Positions 42,359 through 50,774 of a stretch of 52,874 bases of DNA are shown in pieces; within the stretch, counting starts at the first letter, position 1, and every line of letters starts with the position of its first letter. The notes beneath the pieces are model-generated. The model searched no databases. It worked only from the letters and a program-made list of their open reading frames with translations, and was not told where the DNA came from. The DNA comes from Lysobacter_F sp035645555 (lineage in GTDB: Bacteria > Pseudomonadota > Gammaproteobacteria > Xanthomonadales > Xanthomonadaceae), in NCBI GenBank assembly GCA_035645555.1, contig DASQMI010000082.1, forward strand, positions 1 to 52,874, read 5' to 3'. The position numbers and the translations under genes were made by a program.

Positions 42359-44260
42359 TTAGCCCACGCCCTCGTCACGGAGGCGGGAAGCGAACTCGGC
42401 CACGGTCATGGCCCCCAGGTCCTCTCCGCCCCGCGTCCGCACGGCGACGGTGCCCTGATCGCGCTCGCGGTCGCCCGCGACCAGCAGATACGGCACGCGC
42501 TGCAGCGTATGTTCGCGGATCTTATAGCCGATTTTCTCGTTCCGCAAATCGCACTGCACGCGGAAGCCTTGATTCGCAAGGGTTTTTTGCACCTCGGCGA
42601 CGTACTCCGCCTGCGCGTCGGTGATATTCATGACCACCGCCTGCACCGGCGCCAGCCAGGCCGGGAACTGGCCGGCGTGGTGCTCGATCAGGATGCCGAT
42701 GAAGCGCTCCATCGAGCCGACGATGGCCCGGTGCAGCATGACCGGGTGGCGGCGCTGGCTGTGCTCGTCCACGTACTCCGCGCCGAGCCGTGCCGGCATC
42801 ATGAAGTCGACCTGCATGGTGCCGAGCTGCCACGTCCGGCCGATGGCGTCGCGCAGGTGGTATTCGATCTTCGGCCCGTAGAACGCGCCCTCGCCGGGCA
42901 GCTCCTGCCACTCCACCCCGGCCGCGCGCAGCGCGCTGCGCAGCGCTTCCTCGGCGCGGTCCCAGGTGGCGTCGTCGCCCAGCCGCTTCTCGGGGCGCAG
43001 CGCGATCTTGATCTGGATGTCGGAGAAGCCGAAGTCCGAATACACCTTCAGCGCCTGCTGGTGGAACGCGGCCACTTCGGATTCGATCTGCGATTCCAGG
43101 CAGAACACGTGGCCGTCGTCCTGGGTGAAGCCGCGCACACGCAGGATTCCGTGCAGCGCGCCGGACGGCTCGTTGCGGTGGCAGGCGCCGAACTCGCCGT
43201 AGCGGATCGGCAGGTCGCGGTAGCTGTGCAGGCCCGCGTTGTAGATCTGCACGTGGCCGGGGCAGTTCATCGGCTTCACCGCATACGTCCGCTTCTCGGA
43301 CTCGGTGAAGAACATGTTCTCCTTGTAGTTGTCCCAGTGGCCGGATTTCTGCCACAGCGACACGTCGAGGATCTGCGGGCAGCGCACCTCCTGATAGCCG
43401 CTCTCGCGGTAGACGCGGCGCATGTACTGCTCGACCACCTGCCAGATCGCCCAGCCCTTCGGGTGCCAGAACACCAGGCCGGGGGCCTCCTCCTGCAGAT
43501 GGAACAGGTCCTGCTGCCGGGCGATCTTGCGGTGGTCGCGCTTCTCGGCCTCCTCCATCCGCTGGATGTAGGCATCCAGCTGCTTCTTGTCGGCCCACGC
43601 GGTGCCGTAGATGCGCTGCAGCTGCTCGTTCTTGGAGTCGCCGCGCCAGTACGCGCCGGAGATGCGGGTGAGCCGGAACGCCTTGAGGAAACGCGTGTTC
43701 GGCACGTGCGGGCCGCGGCACATGTCGACGTATTCCTCGTGGTGGTACAGGCCCATCGCCTTCTCGTCGGGCATGTCCTCGATCAGGCGCAGCTTGTAGT
43801 CCTCGCCGCGCGCCTTGAACGTGGCGATGACGTCCTCGCGCGGCGTTACCTTCTTGATGACGTCGTAGTCCTTGGCGATCAGTTCGGCCATGCGGCTCTC
43901 GATCGCCGCCAGGTCCTCCGGCGTGAACGGACGCTCGTACCAGATGTCGTAATAGAAGCCATCCTCGATTACCGGACCGATCACCATCTTCGCGGTCGGG
44001 TACAGCTGCTTGACCGCGTGGCCGACCAGGTGCGCGCAGGAGTGGCGGATGATCTCCACGCCCTCCGCATCCTTGGGCGTGATGATCCGCACGCGGGCGT
44101 CGCGGTCGATCAGGTCGCAGGCATCGACCAGCTTGCCGTCCACCTCGCCGGCGACGGTGGCCTTGGCGAGGCCGGCGCCGATCGAGGCGGCCAGTTCCAT
44201 CACCGTGAGGGGTTTTTCGAATTCGCGGCGACTGCCGTCGGGGAGCGTGATCGTGATCAT
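42359..44260 (-). CDS. thrS: Threonyl-tRNA synthetase
   Basis: ThrRS charges tRNA-Thr and edits misacylated Ser. The 633-residue product has a TGS domain (1-62, MITITLPDGSRREFEKPLTV), the editing domain with RHSCAHLVGHAVKQLYP (HxxxH, about 72-88), and a class II core with motif 2 (YGEFGACHRNEPSGALHGILRVRGFTQDD, in parts) containing the zinc ligand Cys. Motif 3 and a C-terminal anticodon-binding domain (about 535-633) complete it. The start at 44260 has no obvious Shine-Dalgarno site; the preceding bases are mostly C. Upstream lie a terminator and a leader peptide, which suggests attenuation control. Confidence 0.97.
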   Translation of the reverse strand: MITITLPDGSRREFEKPLTVMELAASIGAGLAKATVAGEVDGKLVDACDLIDRDARVRIITPKDAEGVEIIRHSCAHLVGHAVKQLYPTAKMVIGPVIEDGFYYDIWYERPFTPEDLAAIESRMAELIAKDYDVIKKVTPREDVIATFKARGEDYKLRLIEDMPDEKAMGLYHHEEYVDMCRGPHVPNTRFLKAFRLTRISGAYWRGDSKNEQLQRIYGTAWADKKQLDAYIQRMEEAEKRDHRKIARQQDLFHLQEEAPGLVFWHPKGWAIWQVVEQYMRRVYRESGYQEVRCPQILDVSLWQKSGHWDNYKENMFFTESEKRTYAVKPMNCPGHVQIYNAGLHSYRDLPIRYGEFGACHRNEPSGALHGILRVRGFTQDDGHVFCLESQIESEVAAFHQQALKVYSDFGFSDIQIKIALRPEKRLGDDATWDRAEEALRSALRAAGVEWQELPGEGAFYGPKIEYHLRDAIGRTWQLGTMQVDFMMPARLGAEYVDEHSQRRHPVMLHRAIVGSMERFIGILIEHHAGQFPAWLAPVQAVVMNITDAQAEYVAEVQKTLANQGFRVQCDLRNEKIGYKIREHTLQRVPYLLVAGDRERDQGTVAVRTRGGEDLGAMTVAEFASRLRDEGVG

Positions 44261-44337
44261 CGGGGGTGGGGTTCGTCTTGGAGCGGCGACCGCCGCGAAG
44301 TTCGGGTGCCGGCTGCCGGTCCGCGGCAAGCAGGCGC

Positions 44338-44361
44338 AAAAAAAGCGCCGCGAGGGCGCCT
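44338..44361 (-). terminator. Intrinsic terminator in the thrS leader
   Basis: On the minus strand, AGGCGCC (44361-44355) pairs with GGCGCTT (44349-44343) around CTCGC, five G-C pairs extended by a G-T and an A-T pair. Seven T residues follow (44344-44338). It lies 77 bases before the thrS ATG, so transcription must pass it to reach the gene. Confidence 0.75.
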
Positions 44362-44382
44362 GGGTCAGGGCCTCGGGCGGGC

Positions 44383-44409
44383 TCAGCGTTGGCGGCGGGT
44401 AGTGCTCAT
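44383..44409 (-). CDS. Putative thrS leader peptide
   Basis: An eight-codon frame, MSTTRRQR, contains adjacent Thr codons (ACT ACC) and stops 21 bases before the terminator stem. The upstream ribosome binding site is weak (GAGCG). The arrangement (short peptide with tandem cognate codons, then terminator, then synthetase gene) is that of an attenuator. No homology test was possible. Confidence 0.5.
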   Translation of the reverse strand: MSTTRRQR

Positions 44410-44652
44410 GTCGCACGCTCGGCCGGCGCGTTGGCGCGGGCCACCTGTTCTCGTAAAGGCGGAAAGCTCTCGCAAACTTAGCCGCGCCGCGTGCGGCGGG
44501 CAAGTCGCCGGCGCTCCGCGAGCACACCGCGCTGCGGTCGAGGATGCGCGCATCTGACCGTCAACGCCGCGCTACCGGCGCTCATCCGCACGCCTCGGTA
44601 CGGCGGCCGCTGCTGGGCTAGACTGTCCTCCTTTCGGTCCGATCACCTGCGG

Positions 44653-45612
44653 ATGAACCCGAATTACCTCGACTTCGAGCAGCCCATCGCCGACCTGGAA
44701 GCCAAGATCCAGGAGCTGCGCCATGCCAGCAGCGGGCCGGCGGTCGACATCGACGCCGAGATCCACGCGCTGCAGAACAAGCTGCGCCAGCGCACCGCGC
44801 AGATCTTCCGCGATCTCACCCCCTGGCAGGTGTCGCAGCTGGCCCGCCACCCGGCGCGGCCGTACACGCTCGACTACCTGCGGGTGATGTGCGAGGAGTT
44901 CCAGGAGCTGGCGGGCGACCGCATGTTCGCCGACGACCCGGCTATCGTCGGCGGGCTGGCGCGCATCGACGGCCGCAGCGTGATGGTGATCGGCCACCAG
45001 AAGGGCCGCGACACCAAGGAGAAGGTGCGCCGCAATTTCGGCATGCCGCGCCCGGAGGGTTATCGCAAGGCGCTGCGGCTGATGAAGCTGGCCGAGCGCT
45101 TCGGCCTGCCGGTGCTCACCTTCATCGACACCCCGGGCGCCTACCCTGGCATCGACAGCGAGGAGCGTAACCAGAGCGAGGCGATCGCGCGCAACCTGCT
45201 GGAGATGGCCGAGCTCAGGACGCCGGTGATCTGCACCGTGATCGGCGAAGGCGGCTCCGGCGGCGCGCTCGCGATCGGCGTCGGCGACCGCACCCTGATG
45301 CTCGAATACAGCACCTACTCGGTCATCTCCCCCGAGGGCTGCGCGTCGATCCTGTGGAAGACCGCCGACAGGAAGCAGGACGCGGCCGAGGCGATGGCGA
45401 TCACCGCCAAGCGGCTGCGCGAGCTCGGCCTGATCGACAAGATCGTGCGCGAGCCGATCGGCGGCGCGCACCGCAATCCGCGCCAGATGGCGATCCGCCT
45501 GAAGGCAGTGCTGATGCGAGAGCTCGACGCGCTCGAGCAGCTGCCGTTCGACGAACTGATCGAACGCCGCTACCAGCGCTTCCGCGGCTACGGCGCGTAC
45601 GAGAGCGCCTGA
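44653..45612 (+). CDS. accA: Acetyl-CoA carboxylase carboxyltransferase subunit alpha
   Basis: AccA with AccD transfers the carboxyl group from biotin to acetyl-CoA, the first committed step of fatty-acid synthesis. The 319-residue product has the standard length, an N-terminal coiled region (MNPNYLDFEQPIADLEAKIQ), and the crotonase-fold core with VIGHQKGRDTKEKVRRNFGM, PVLTFIDTPGAYPG and GEGGSGGALAI. The start is at ATG 44653. It is divergent from thrS across a 392-base gap holding the thrS leader, with a weak TAGACT -10 at 44619 and no other feature. It usually follows dnaE directly, but here does not. Confidence 0.97.
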   Translation: MNPNYLDFEQPIADLEAKIQELRHASSGPAVDIDAEIHALQNKLRQRTAQIFRDLTPWQVSQLARHPARPYTLDYLRVMCEEFQELAGDRMFADDPAIVGGLARIDGRSVMVIGHQKGRDTKEKVRRNFGMPRPEGYRKALRLMKLAERFGLPVLTFIDTPGAYPGIDSEERNQSEAIARNLLEMAELRTPVICTVIGEGGSGGALAIGVGDRTLMLEYSTYSVISPEGCASILWKTADRKQDAAEAMAITAKRLRELGLIDKIVREPIGGAHRNPRQMAIRLKAVLMRELDALEQLPFDELIERRYQRFRGYGAYESA

Positions 45613-45637
45613 CCCGGCGCGCGCAGGACCCGCCGCC

Positions 45638-46912
45638 ATGGGCCTCGCGCTGCAGCCGCCCCCGCATCCGGTCGAACGCGTGGCCGTCGGCTTCAGCGGC
45701 GGCCTGGACTCCAGCGTGCTGCTGCATGCGCTGCAAGCGCAGGGCCATGCGGTGCGCGCGCTGCACGTCAACCACGGCCTGCATGGGGACGCCGACCGCT
45801 GGGCCCAGCACTGCGCGGCCGTCTGCGCCGAGTGGCGGGTGCCGCTGCAGGTCGTGGGGGTGCGGGTCGAACGCGACGGCGAGGGTCTGGAAGCGGCGGC
45901 GCGGCGCGCGCGCTATGCGGCGTTCGCCGAGGCGCTTGCCGACGGCGAGGTGCTCGCACTCGCGCACCATCGCGACGACCAGGCCGAGACGTTCCTGCTG
46001 CGCGCGCTGCGCGGCGCCGGCGTGGACGGGCTGGCGGCGATGCGCCCCTGGCGTCCGCTCGGGCACGGCTGGCTGTGGCGGCCGCTGCTGGCGTTCGGAC
46101 GCGATGCGCTGCTCGCCTACGCGCAGGCGCACGGGCTGCGCTGGATCGACGATCCATCCAACGCCGACCTCGCGTTCGAGCGCAATTTCCTCCGTCATCG
46201 GCTGATGCCGCTGCTGCGCGAGCGTTGGCCGCAGGCCGATACCGGCCTTACTCGCGCCGCCACGCTGGCGGCAGAGGCCGCCACGCTGCTGGACCTCGAG
46301 GACACGCGCGCATTGGCGGAAGCGGCCACGGCCGATCCCCATGCGCTCTCGCGCACTGCGCTGGCGCGGCTGCCCACCGCGCGCCGGGCGCGCGTGCTGC
46401 GGCGCTGGATCGCCGGACTTGGACTGCCGCCGCTACCGGCGGCGGGTGTCGACCGCATCGAGCGTGAGCTGCTGGACGCGCGCACCGATGCCGGGGCCAC
46501 GTTCGCCTGGCACGGCGCGGCGGTGCGTGCGTGGCGCGACCTGCTGCACGCCTCGCGTCTGCGCGCGCCGTTGCCGCCCGACTGGGAGGCGGCATGGGAC
46601 GGGCGCGCTCCGCTGGCGCTGCCGGACGGCGGCACGCTGACGCTGGACGGCGCGTCCGGGTTCGACGCGCCGTTGCGCGTGCGCGCCCGCCGCGGCGGCG
46701 AACGTATCGTGCTGCCCGGCCGCGCGCATTCGCACGCGCTCAAGCACGTGCTGCAGGAGCTCGGCGTGCCGCCGTGGGAGCGCGCGCACCTGCCGCTGCT
46801 GTGCGACGACGCCGGCACCGTGCTCGCCGCCGGCGACCTGGTCCATGCCGCCGCGTTCGGCGGATGGCTGCGCGTGCGCCGCGCGCGGCTGCACTGGACA
46901 CCGCCGGATTGA
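45638..46912 (+). CDS. tilS: tRNA(Ile)-lysidine synthase
   Basis: TilS puts lysine on C34 of the tRNA-Ile that reads AUA, changing both charging and decoding. The 424-residue protein has the PP-loop SGGLDSSVLLHAL at about 20-32, LHVNHGLHGDADRW and LALAHHRDDQAETFLLRALRG in the N-terminal half, and a C-terminal TilS domain (about 340-420) with LKHVLQELGVPPWER. Length agrees with gamma-proteobacterial forms. It follows accA by 25 bases, so co-transcription is likely. Confidence 0.96.
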   Translation: MGLALQPPPHPVERVAVGFSGGLDSSVLLHALQAQGHAVRALHVNHGLHGDADRWAQHCAAVCAEWRVPLQVVGVRVERDGEGLEAAARRARYAAFAEALADGEVLALAHHRDDQAETFLLRALRGAGVDGLAAMRPWRPLGHGWLWRPLLAFGRDALLAYAQAHGLRWIDDPSNADLAFERNFLRHRLMPLLRERWPQADTGLTRAATLAAEAATLLDLEDTRALAEAATADPHALSRTALARLPTARRARVLRRWIAGLGLPPLPAAGVDRIERELLDARTDAGATFAWHGAAVRAWRDLLHASRLRAPLPPDWEAAWDGRAPLALPDGGTLTLDGASGFDAPLRVRARRGGERIVLPGRAHSHALKHVLQELGVPPWERAHLPLLCDDAGTVLAAGDLVHAAAFGGWLRVRRARLHWTPPD

Positions 46913-46943
46913 CCCCCGTCCCCCGCCCCCGCACACTTCCGCC

Positions 46944-47204
46944 ATGTCGCGCGACCCGTCCGACGAGATGAGCCAGACCTCCCCGGTGGCGGATTTCGAG
47001 CGCTCGCTCGACGAGCTGGAGCGATTGGTCGAGAAGATGGAGCAGGGCGACCTCAGCCTGGAGGAATCGCTCGCGGCCTACGAGCGCGGCGTGAGCCTGT
47101 ACCGCAAGTGCCAGACCGCGCTGGAGCAGGCCGAACTGCGCGTGCGCCTGCTGACCGATCCGCAGGACCCGTCGAGCGCCGAACCGTTCGCGGCCGATGG
47201 CTGA
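46944..47204 (+). CDS. xseB: Exodeoxyribonuclease VII small subunit
   Basis: XseB is the small subunit of ExoVII, which degrades single-stranded DNA. The 86-residue product contains the core FERSLDELERLVEKMEQGDLSLEESL (in parts), forming the helix-turn-helix bundle that packs on XseA, and YERGVSLYRKCQTALEQAE. An internal ATG at 46968 gives a 78-residue form that is equally possible; neither has a good ribosome binding site. The last eight bases overlap the ispA start, the usual coupling of these two genes. Confidence 0.93.
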   Translation: MSRDPSDEMSQTSPVADFERSLDELERLVEKMEQGDLSLEESLAAYERGVSLYRKCQTALEQAELRVRLLTDPQDPSSAEPFAADG

Positions 47205-48078
47205 TCCGCAGCTGGCCGCCTGGCGCGAACGCGCCGACGCCGCGCTCGCGCGCGCGCTGCCCGATCCCGAACGCTCCCCGCAGCGCCTGCACGCGGCGAT
47301 GCGGCATGCCGTGCTGCTCGGCGGCAAGCGCATGCGGCCGCTGCTGGTGTATGCCACCGGCGCGGCGTTCGACGCCGACCCTGCGCTGCTCGATGCGCCG
47401 GCCGTCGCGGTCGAACTGATCCACGCCTACTCGCTGGTGCACGACGACCTGCCGGCGATGGACGACGATGCGCTGCGCCGCGGACAGCCGACCGTGCACG
47501 TGGCGTTCGACGAGGCCACCGCGATCCTCGCCGGCGACGCGCTGCAGGCGCTCGCGTTCGCCGTGCTGGCACGCGCGCCCGCCAGCGCGGAGCTGCGGCT
47601 GGCGCTGGTGGACACGCTGGCCGATGCCGCCGGTGCGGTCGGCATGTGCGGCGGCCAGGCGCTCGATCTCGACGCCACCGGCGCCCCGGCATCGCTCACC
47701 GTCGCCGAACTCGAGCGCCTGCATGCGATGAAGACCGGCGCACTGATCCGCGCGGCGGTGCGGATGGGTGCGCTGTGCGGCGGCGTGGATGCCGACATGT
47801 TGGACGGGCTCGACCGCTTCGCGGCCGCGCTGGGTCTCGCGTTTCAGGTGCGCGACGATATCCTCGACGTCGAAGGCGACAGCGTCACGCTCGGCAAGAC
47901 CGCCGGCAAGGACGCCGCGCAGGCAAAGGCGACGTTCCCGGCGCTGCTCGGCATGCAGGCCTCGCGCGCGCGGCTGGCCGAGCTGAATGCGGCGATGCGC
48001 GACGCGCTCGCACCACTCGGCGCTCGCGCCTCCGCGCTGCACGCGCTGGCCGCGTTCGCGCTGCAGCGCAACCACTGA
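47197..48078 (+). CDS. ispA: Farnesyl diphosphate synthase (geranyltranstransferase)
   Basis: IspA condenses IPP with DMAPP and then GPP to give farnesyl diphosphate, precursor for UppS and respiratory quinones. The 293-residue protein has the first Asp-rich motif in LVHDDLPAMDDDALRRG (about 86-102) and the second, FQVRDDILDVEGD (about 214-226), with KTGALIRAAV between. Length is typical. It overlaps xseB by eight bases. A strong bidirectional terminator follows. dxs, often the next gene, is elsewhere in this window. Confidence 0.96.
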   Translation: MADPQLAAWRERADAALARALPDPERSPQRLHAAMRHAVLLGGKRMRPLLVYATGAAFDADPALLDAPAVAVELIHAYSLVHDDLPAMDDDALRRGQPTVHVAFDEATAILAGDALQALAFAVLARAPASAELRLALVDTLADAAGAVGMCGGQALDLDATGAPASLTVAELERLHAMKTGALIRAAVRMGALCGGVDADMLDGLDRFAAALGLAFQVRDDILDVEGDSVTLGKTAGKDAAQAKATFPALLGMQASRARLAELNAAMRDALAPLGARASALHALAAFALQRNH

Positions 48079-48087
48079 ACCGGAAAA

Positions 48088-48117
48088 GAAAAAGGCCCGG
48101 CAAGCCGGGCCTTTTTC
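48088..48117. terminator. Bidirectional terminator between ispA and the DUF4870 gene
   Basis: GAAAAAGGCCCGGC (48088-48101) pairs perfectly with GCCGGGCCTTTTTC (48104-48117) around the loop AA. T runs occur on both strands, so it ends ispA (plus) and the DUF4870 gene (minus). Confidence 0.93.
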
Positions 48118-48135
48118 TGCATGCATGCCGCGCGC

Positions 48136-48516
48136 TTACTTGATCAGGCGCAGCGTCATCGGGTAGCGGTACTGCTCGCCGTTGTTCGCCTTCATGCCGG
48201 CGATGACGAAGAACACGATCGAGACGATCCACACCAGCAGCGACAGCGGGCCGGTGATCAGGCCGAGGATGCCGAGCGTGATGATCGCCAGGAACGTCAG
48301 CGCGACATAGACGATCAGCAGCGTGATGGTGAAGTTGAGCGCTTCCTTCGCCTGCTCCACAAGGAAGCCCTTGCCCGGCTTGTCCTTGTTCATGAGCCAC
48401 ACGATCAGCGGCACGATGAAGCCGAGAATGATCCCGGACAGATGCGTCAGCATGGCCAGCGTGCGGTCTTCGGCGCTGGCGTCGCCGGCAGATGAGCCAG
48501 GATTGATGTCGTTCAT
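48136..48516 (-). CDS. DUF4870 domain membrane protein
   Basis: The 126-residue inner-membrane protein has the DUF4870 signature: an acidic N-terminus, AMLTHLSGIILGFIVPLIVWL (TM1, about 21-41), KDKPGKGFLVEQAKEALNFTIT after it, and two more membrane segments (about 62-88 and 92-108). Function is unknown; relatives are sometimes annotated as Tic20-like. GGGGAG precedes the ATG. It stands alone, closed by the terminator shared with ispA. The 119 bases between it and pmbA hold no other gene. Confidence 0.88.
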   Translation of the reverse strand: MNDINPGSSAGDASAEDRTLAMLTHLSGIILGFIVPLIVWLMNKDKPGKGFLVEQAKEALNFTITLLIVYVALTFLAIITLGILGLITGPLSLLVWIVSIVFFVIAGMKANNGEQYRYPMTLRLIK

Positions 48517-48635
48517 TGGTCGATAACTCCCCAGGGTCCTCTTGTGCAGGCAGCGCGCTGCCCGGGTGAAAGGCCGGCCCCCACTCCGCCGACCGCATCG
48601 CCACTGTCGACCGCGCCCGGCGCAGTGTCAAGACG

Positions 48636-50000
48636 CTAGCCCTCGCCTGCCACCGTCATGCGGTTGAGCAGGATCGAGCCCGTGCGGATATGCGATCGCG
48701 TGTCGATGTCGCTGCCGACGGCCTGGATGTCGGCGAACATGCGCTTGAGGTTGCCGGCAACGGTGATGCCGTCGACCGCGTGGCGGATCTCGCCGCCTTC
48801 GACCCAGAAGCCCGCCGCGCCGCGCGAGTAGTCGCCGGTCACCGGATTGACGCCCTGGCCCATCAGCTCGGTGACGAGCAGGCCGCGCCCCATGCCGCGC
48901 AGCAGTTCAGCGAGGTCGCCGGCATTGGGCGCGACCTCGATGTTGTGCACGCCACCCGCATTGCCGGTGGTCTTCAAGCCGAGCTTGCGTGCCGAATAGC
49001 TGCCGAGCACGTAGCGCTGCAGCACGCCGCCCTCGACGAGCGCCGATTCGCGCGTGGCCACGCCCTCGGCGTCGAACGCGCTGGAGCGCAGCCCGCGCAG
49101 CAGGTGCGGCCGCTCGCGGATCGCGAACCACTCGGGGAACAGCCGCTGCCCCTGGCTGTCGAGCAGGAAGCTGGCGCGGCGGTAGAGCGCGCCGCCGGAG
49201 ATCGCGCCAAGGAAATGCCCGATCAGCGACCGCGCCACTTCCGCCGCGAACAGCACCGGATACTCGCCGGTCGGCAGCGTGCGCGGATCCAGCCGCGCCA
49301 CGGTGCGCTCCGCGGCCTGGCGGCCGATCGACTCGGGGCGCTCCAGGTCGTCGGCGGACAGCCCGAGGCTGTACCAGCCGTCGCGCTGCATGGCATCGCC
49401 TTCGCCGGCGATCAGCGCGCAGCTCAGGCTGTGCTGGGTGCTGCGCTCGCGGCCGAGAAAGCCATGCGTATTGGCATACACGCCGAGGCTGGTGCCGGTG
49501 CCGAGCGAAGCGCCGTCGGAATTGCCGATGCGCGGATCGAGCGCGCGCCCGGCCGCCTCGCACGCGAGGGCGAGATCGATCGCGCGATCGGCGTCGATCG
49601 CCCACGGGTGCCAGGTGTCGAACTCGCGCAACTCGCGCGCCATCAGTTCGGGATCGGCGAGCCCGGCCGCCGGATCGTCCTCGGTATGGCGCGCGATCGC
49701 GCAGGCCTGCTCGACCGTGGCACGCAGGCTGTCCTCGCGCAGGTCGGCGGTGCTGGCGCTGGCCTTGCGCCGGCCGAAGTACACCGTCACCGCCACGCCG
49801 CTGTCGCGGGTGGACTCGACCGTTTCGACTTCGCCCATACGTACGCTGACGTTGAGGCCGCTGTCCTCGCTGCAGGTCACCTCGGCTTGGTCGGCACCGC
49901 GCGCGCGGCATTCGGCGAGCACCCGCTCGGCGAGGCCGGCGAGCCGGTCCAGGCGCGCGACGCTGTCGTCGGCGGTCGGGGCAAGGTCGATCGCGTTCAA
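48636..50000 (-). CDS. pmbA: Metalloprotease PmbA/TldE
   Basis: PmbA (TldE) forms a heterodimer with TldD that degrades unfolded or modified peptides (microcin B17 maturation and CcdA turnover in E. coli). The 454-residue protein has the family segments VTCSEDSGLNVSVRMGEVET, GDYSRGAAGFWVEGGEI and HAVDGITVAGNLKRMF, and lacks the zinc HExxxH motif, as TldE subunits do. A TTG at 50000 is chosen: AAGGAT lies seven bases upstream and the length fits the 450-residue norm. An ATG at 50084 would add 28 unconserved residues and invade the divergent darP start. Confidence 0.92.
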   Translation of the reverse strand: MNAIDLAPTADDSVARLDRLAGLAERVLAECRARGADQAEVTCSEDSGLNVSVRMGEVETVESTRDSGVAVTVYFGRRKASASTADLREDSLRATVEQACAIARHTEDDPAAGLADPELMARELREFDTWHPWAIDADRAIDLALACEAAGRALDPRIGNSDGASLGTGTSLGVYANTHGFLGRERSTQHSLSCALIAGEGDAMQRDGWYSLGLSADDLERPESIGRQAAERTVARLDPRTLPTGEYPVLFAAEVARSLIGHFLGAISGGALYRRASFLLDSQGQRLFPEWFAIRERPHLLRGLRSSAFDAEGVATRESALVEGGVLQRYVLGSYSARKLGLKTTGNAGGVHNIEVAPNAGDLAELLRGMGRGLLVTELMGQGVNPVTGDYSRGAAGFWVEGGEIRHAVDGITVAGNLKRMFADIQAVGSDIDTRSHIRTGSILLNRMTVAGEG

Positions 50001-50094
50001 TGGCTTATCCTTTGTGCATGAGGCTGCACCGCAGCCCGCGGATTGTTGCAGAAACGCCTGCCGCACTCCGTGCACGTCCTTCATGCAGGTTTCC

Positions 50095-50667
50095 ATGCGC
50101 GGCAAAGACCCCGACACCGGCGAATTCCTCGGCCCCAGCCGCAGCCAGCAGCGCCGCGAGGCGCTGGAAGTGCTGGAGCTGGGCGAACGACTGGCGACGC
50201 TGACCGACGCCCAGCTCGCGCGGCTGCCGATTCCCGATTCGCTGCTGCCGCACATCCTCGAAACGCGGCGGATCACCTCGCACATCGCGCGCAAGCGCCA
50301 GCTGGCCTTCCTCGCCAAGCAGATGCGTCGCGAGGACGACGAGACCCTGCACGCGATCCGCGACGCGCTCGACGCCCAGGGCGAGAGCGCGCGCCGCGAG
50401 ACCGCCGCGATGCATCGCGTCGAGGGCTGGCGCGAGCGTCTGCTCGAAGACGGCGACGAGGCGCTCGCCGCGCTGCTGGAGAGCTACCCGCACGCCGATC
50501 GCCAGCATCTGCGCCAGCTGGTACGCAATGCATTGCAGGAGCGCGCGAAGAACAAGCCGCCGCATGCGTATCGCGAGCTGTTCCGAGAGCTGAGGGCCCT
50601 GCTGGTGGGCGGGACGGAGAGCACGACGTACACGGACACGGACACGGACGACGATAGCGGCATCTGA
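50095..50667 (+). CDS. darP: Ribosome biogenesis factor DarP (YjgA/DUF615)
   Basis: DarP associates with late pre-50S particles and promotes peptidyl-transferase-centre maturation. The 190-residue protein starts MRGKDPDTGEFLGPSRSQQR and is helix-rich, with PDSLLPHILETRRITSHIARKRQLAFLAKQMR (in parts) and PHADRQHLRQLVRNA, matching the YjgA family. The ATG at 50095 has AGG upstream; an ATG 12 bases earlier is the alternative. The end encodes alternating Thr-Asp from a hexanucleotide repeat. It is divergent from pmbA and convergent with tldD, its conserved neighbours. Confidence 0.93.
   Translation: MRGKDPDTGEFLGPSRSQQRREALEVLELGERLATLTDAQLARLPIPDSLLPHILETRRITSHIARKRQLAFLAKQMRREDDETLHAIRDALDAQGESARRETAAMHRVEGWRERLLEDGDEALAALLESYPHADRQHLRQLVRNALQERAKNKPPHAYRELFRELRALLVGGTESTTYTDTDTDDDSGI
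50631..50649 (+). repeat. Hexanucleotide repeat at the end of darP
   Basis: CACGGA is repeated three times (with a final C), encoding Thr-Asp-Thr-Asp-Thr-Asp. The copy number could vary by slippage without shifting the frame. Confidence 0.7.
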
Positions 50668-50669
50668 TC

Positions 50670-50732
50670 GTAGGAGCGCTTCAGCCGGGACCGGACGCCC
50701 GGCGCACCCATCGCGGCTGAAGCCGCTCCTAC
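50670..50732. repeat. REP doublet between darP and tldD
   Basis: A forward copy (50670-50691) and a reverse copy (50711-50732) form an inverted pair in the gap between two convergent genes, starting two bases after the darP stop. Confidence 0.9.
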
Positions 50733-50774
50733 AGGGATCCGGATCTGCCGCGCCTGTTCCGCGCTGCCGGCGAA

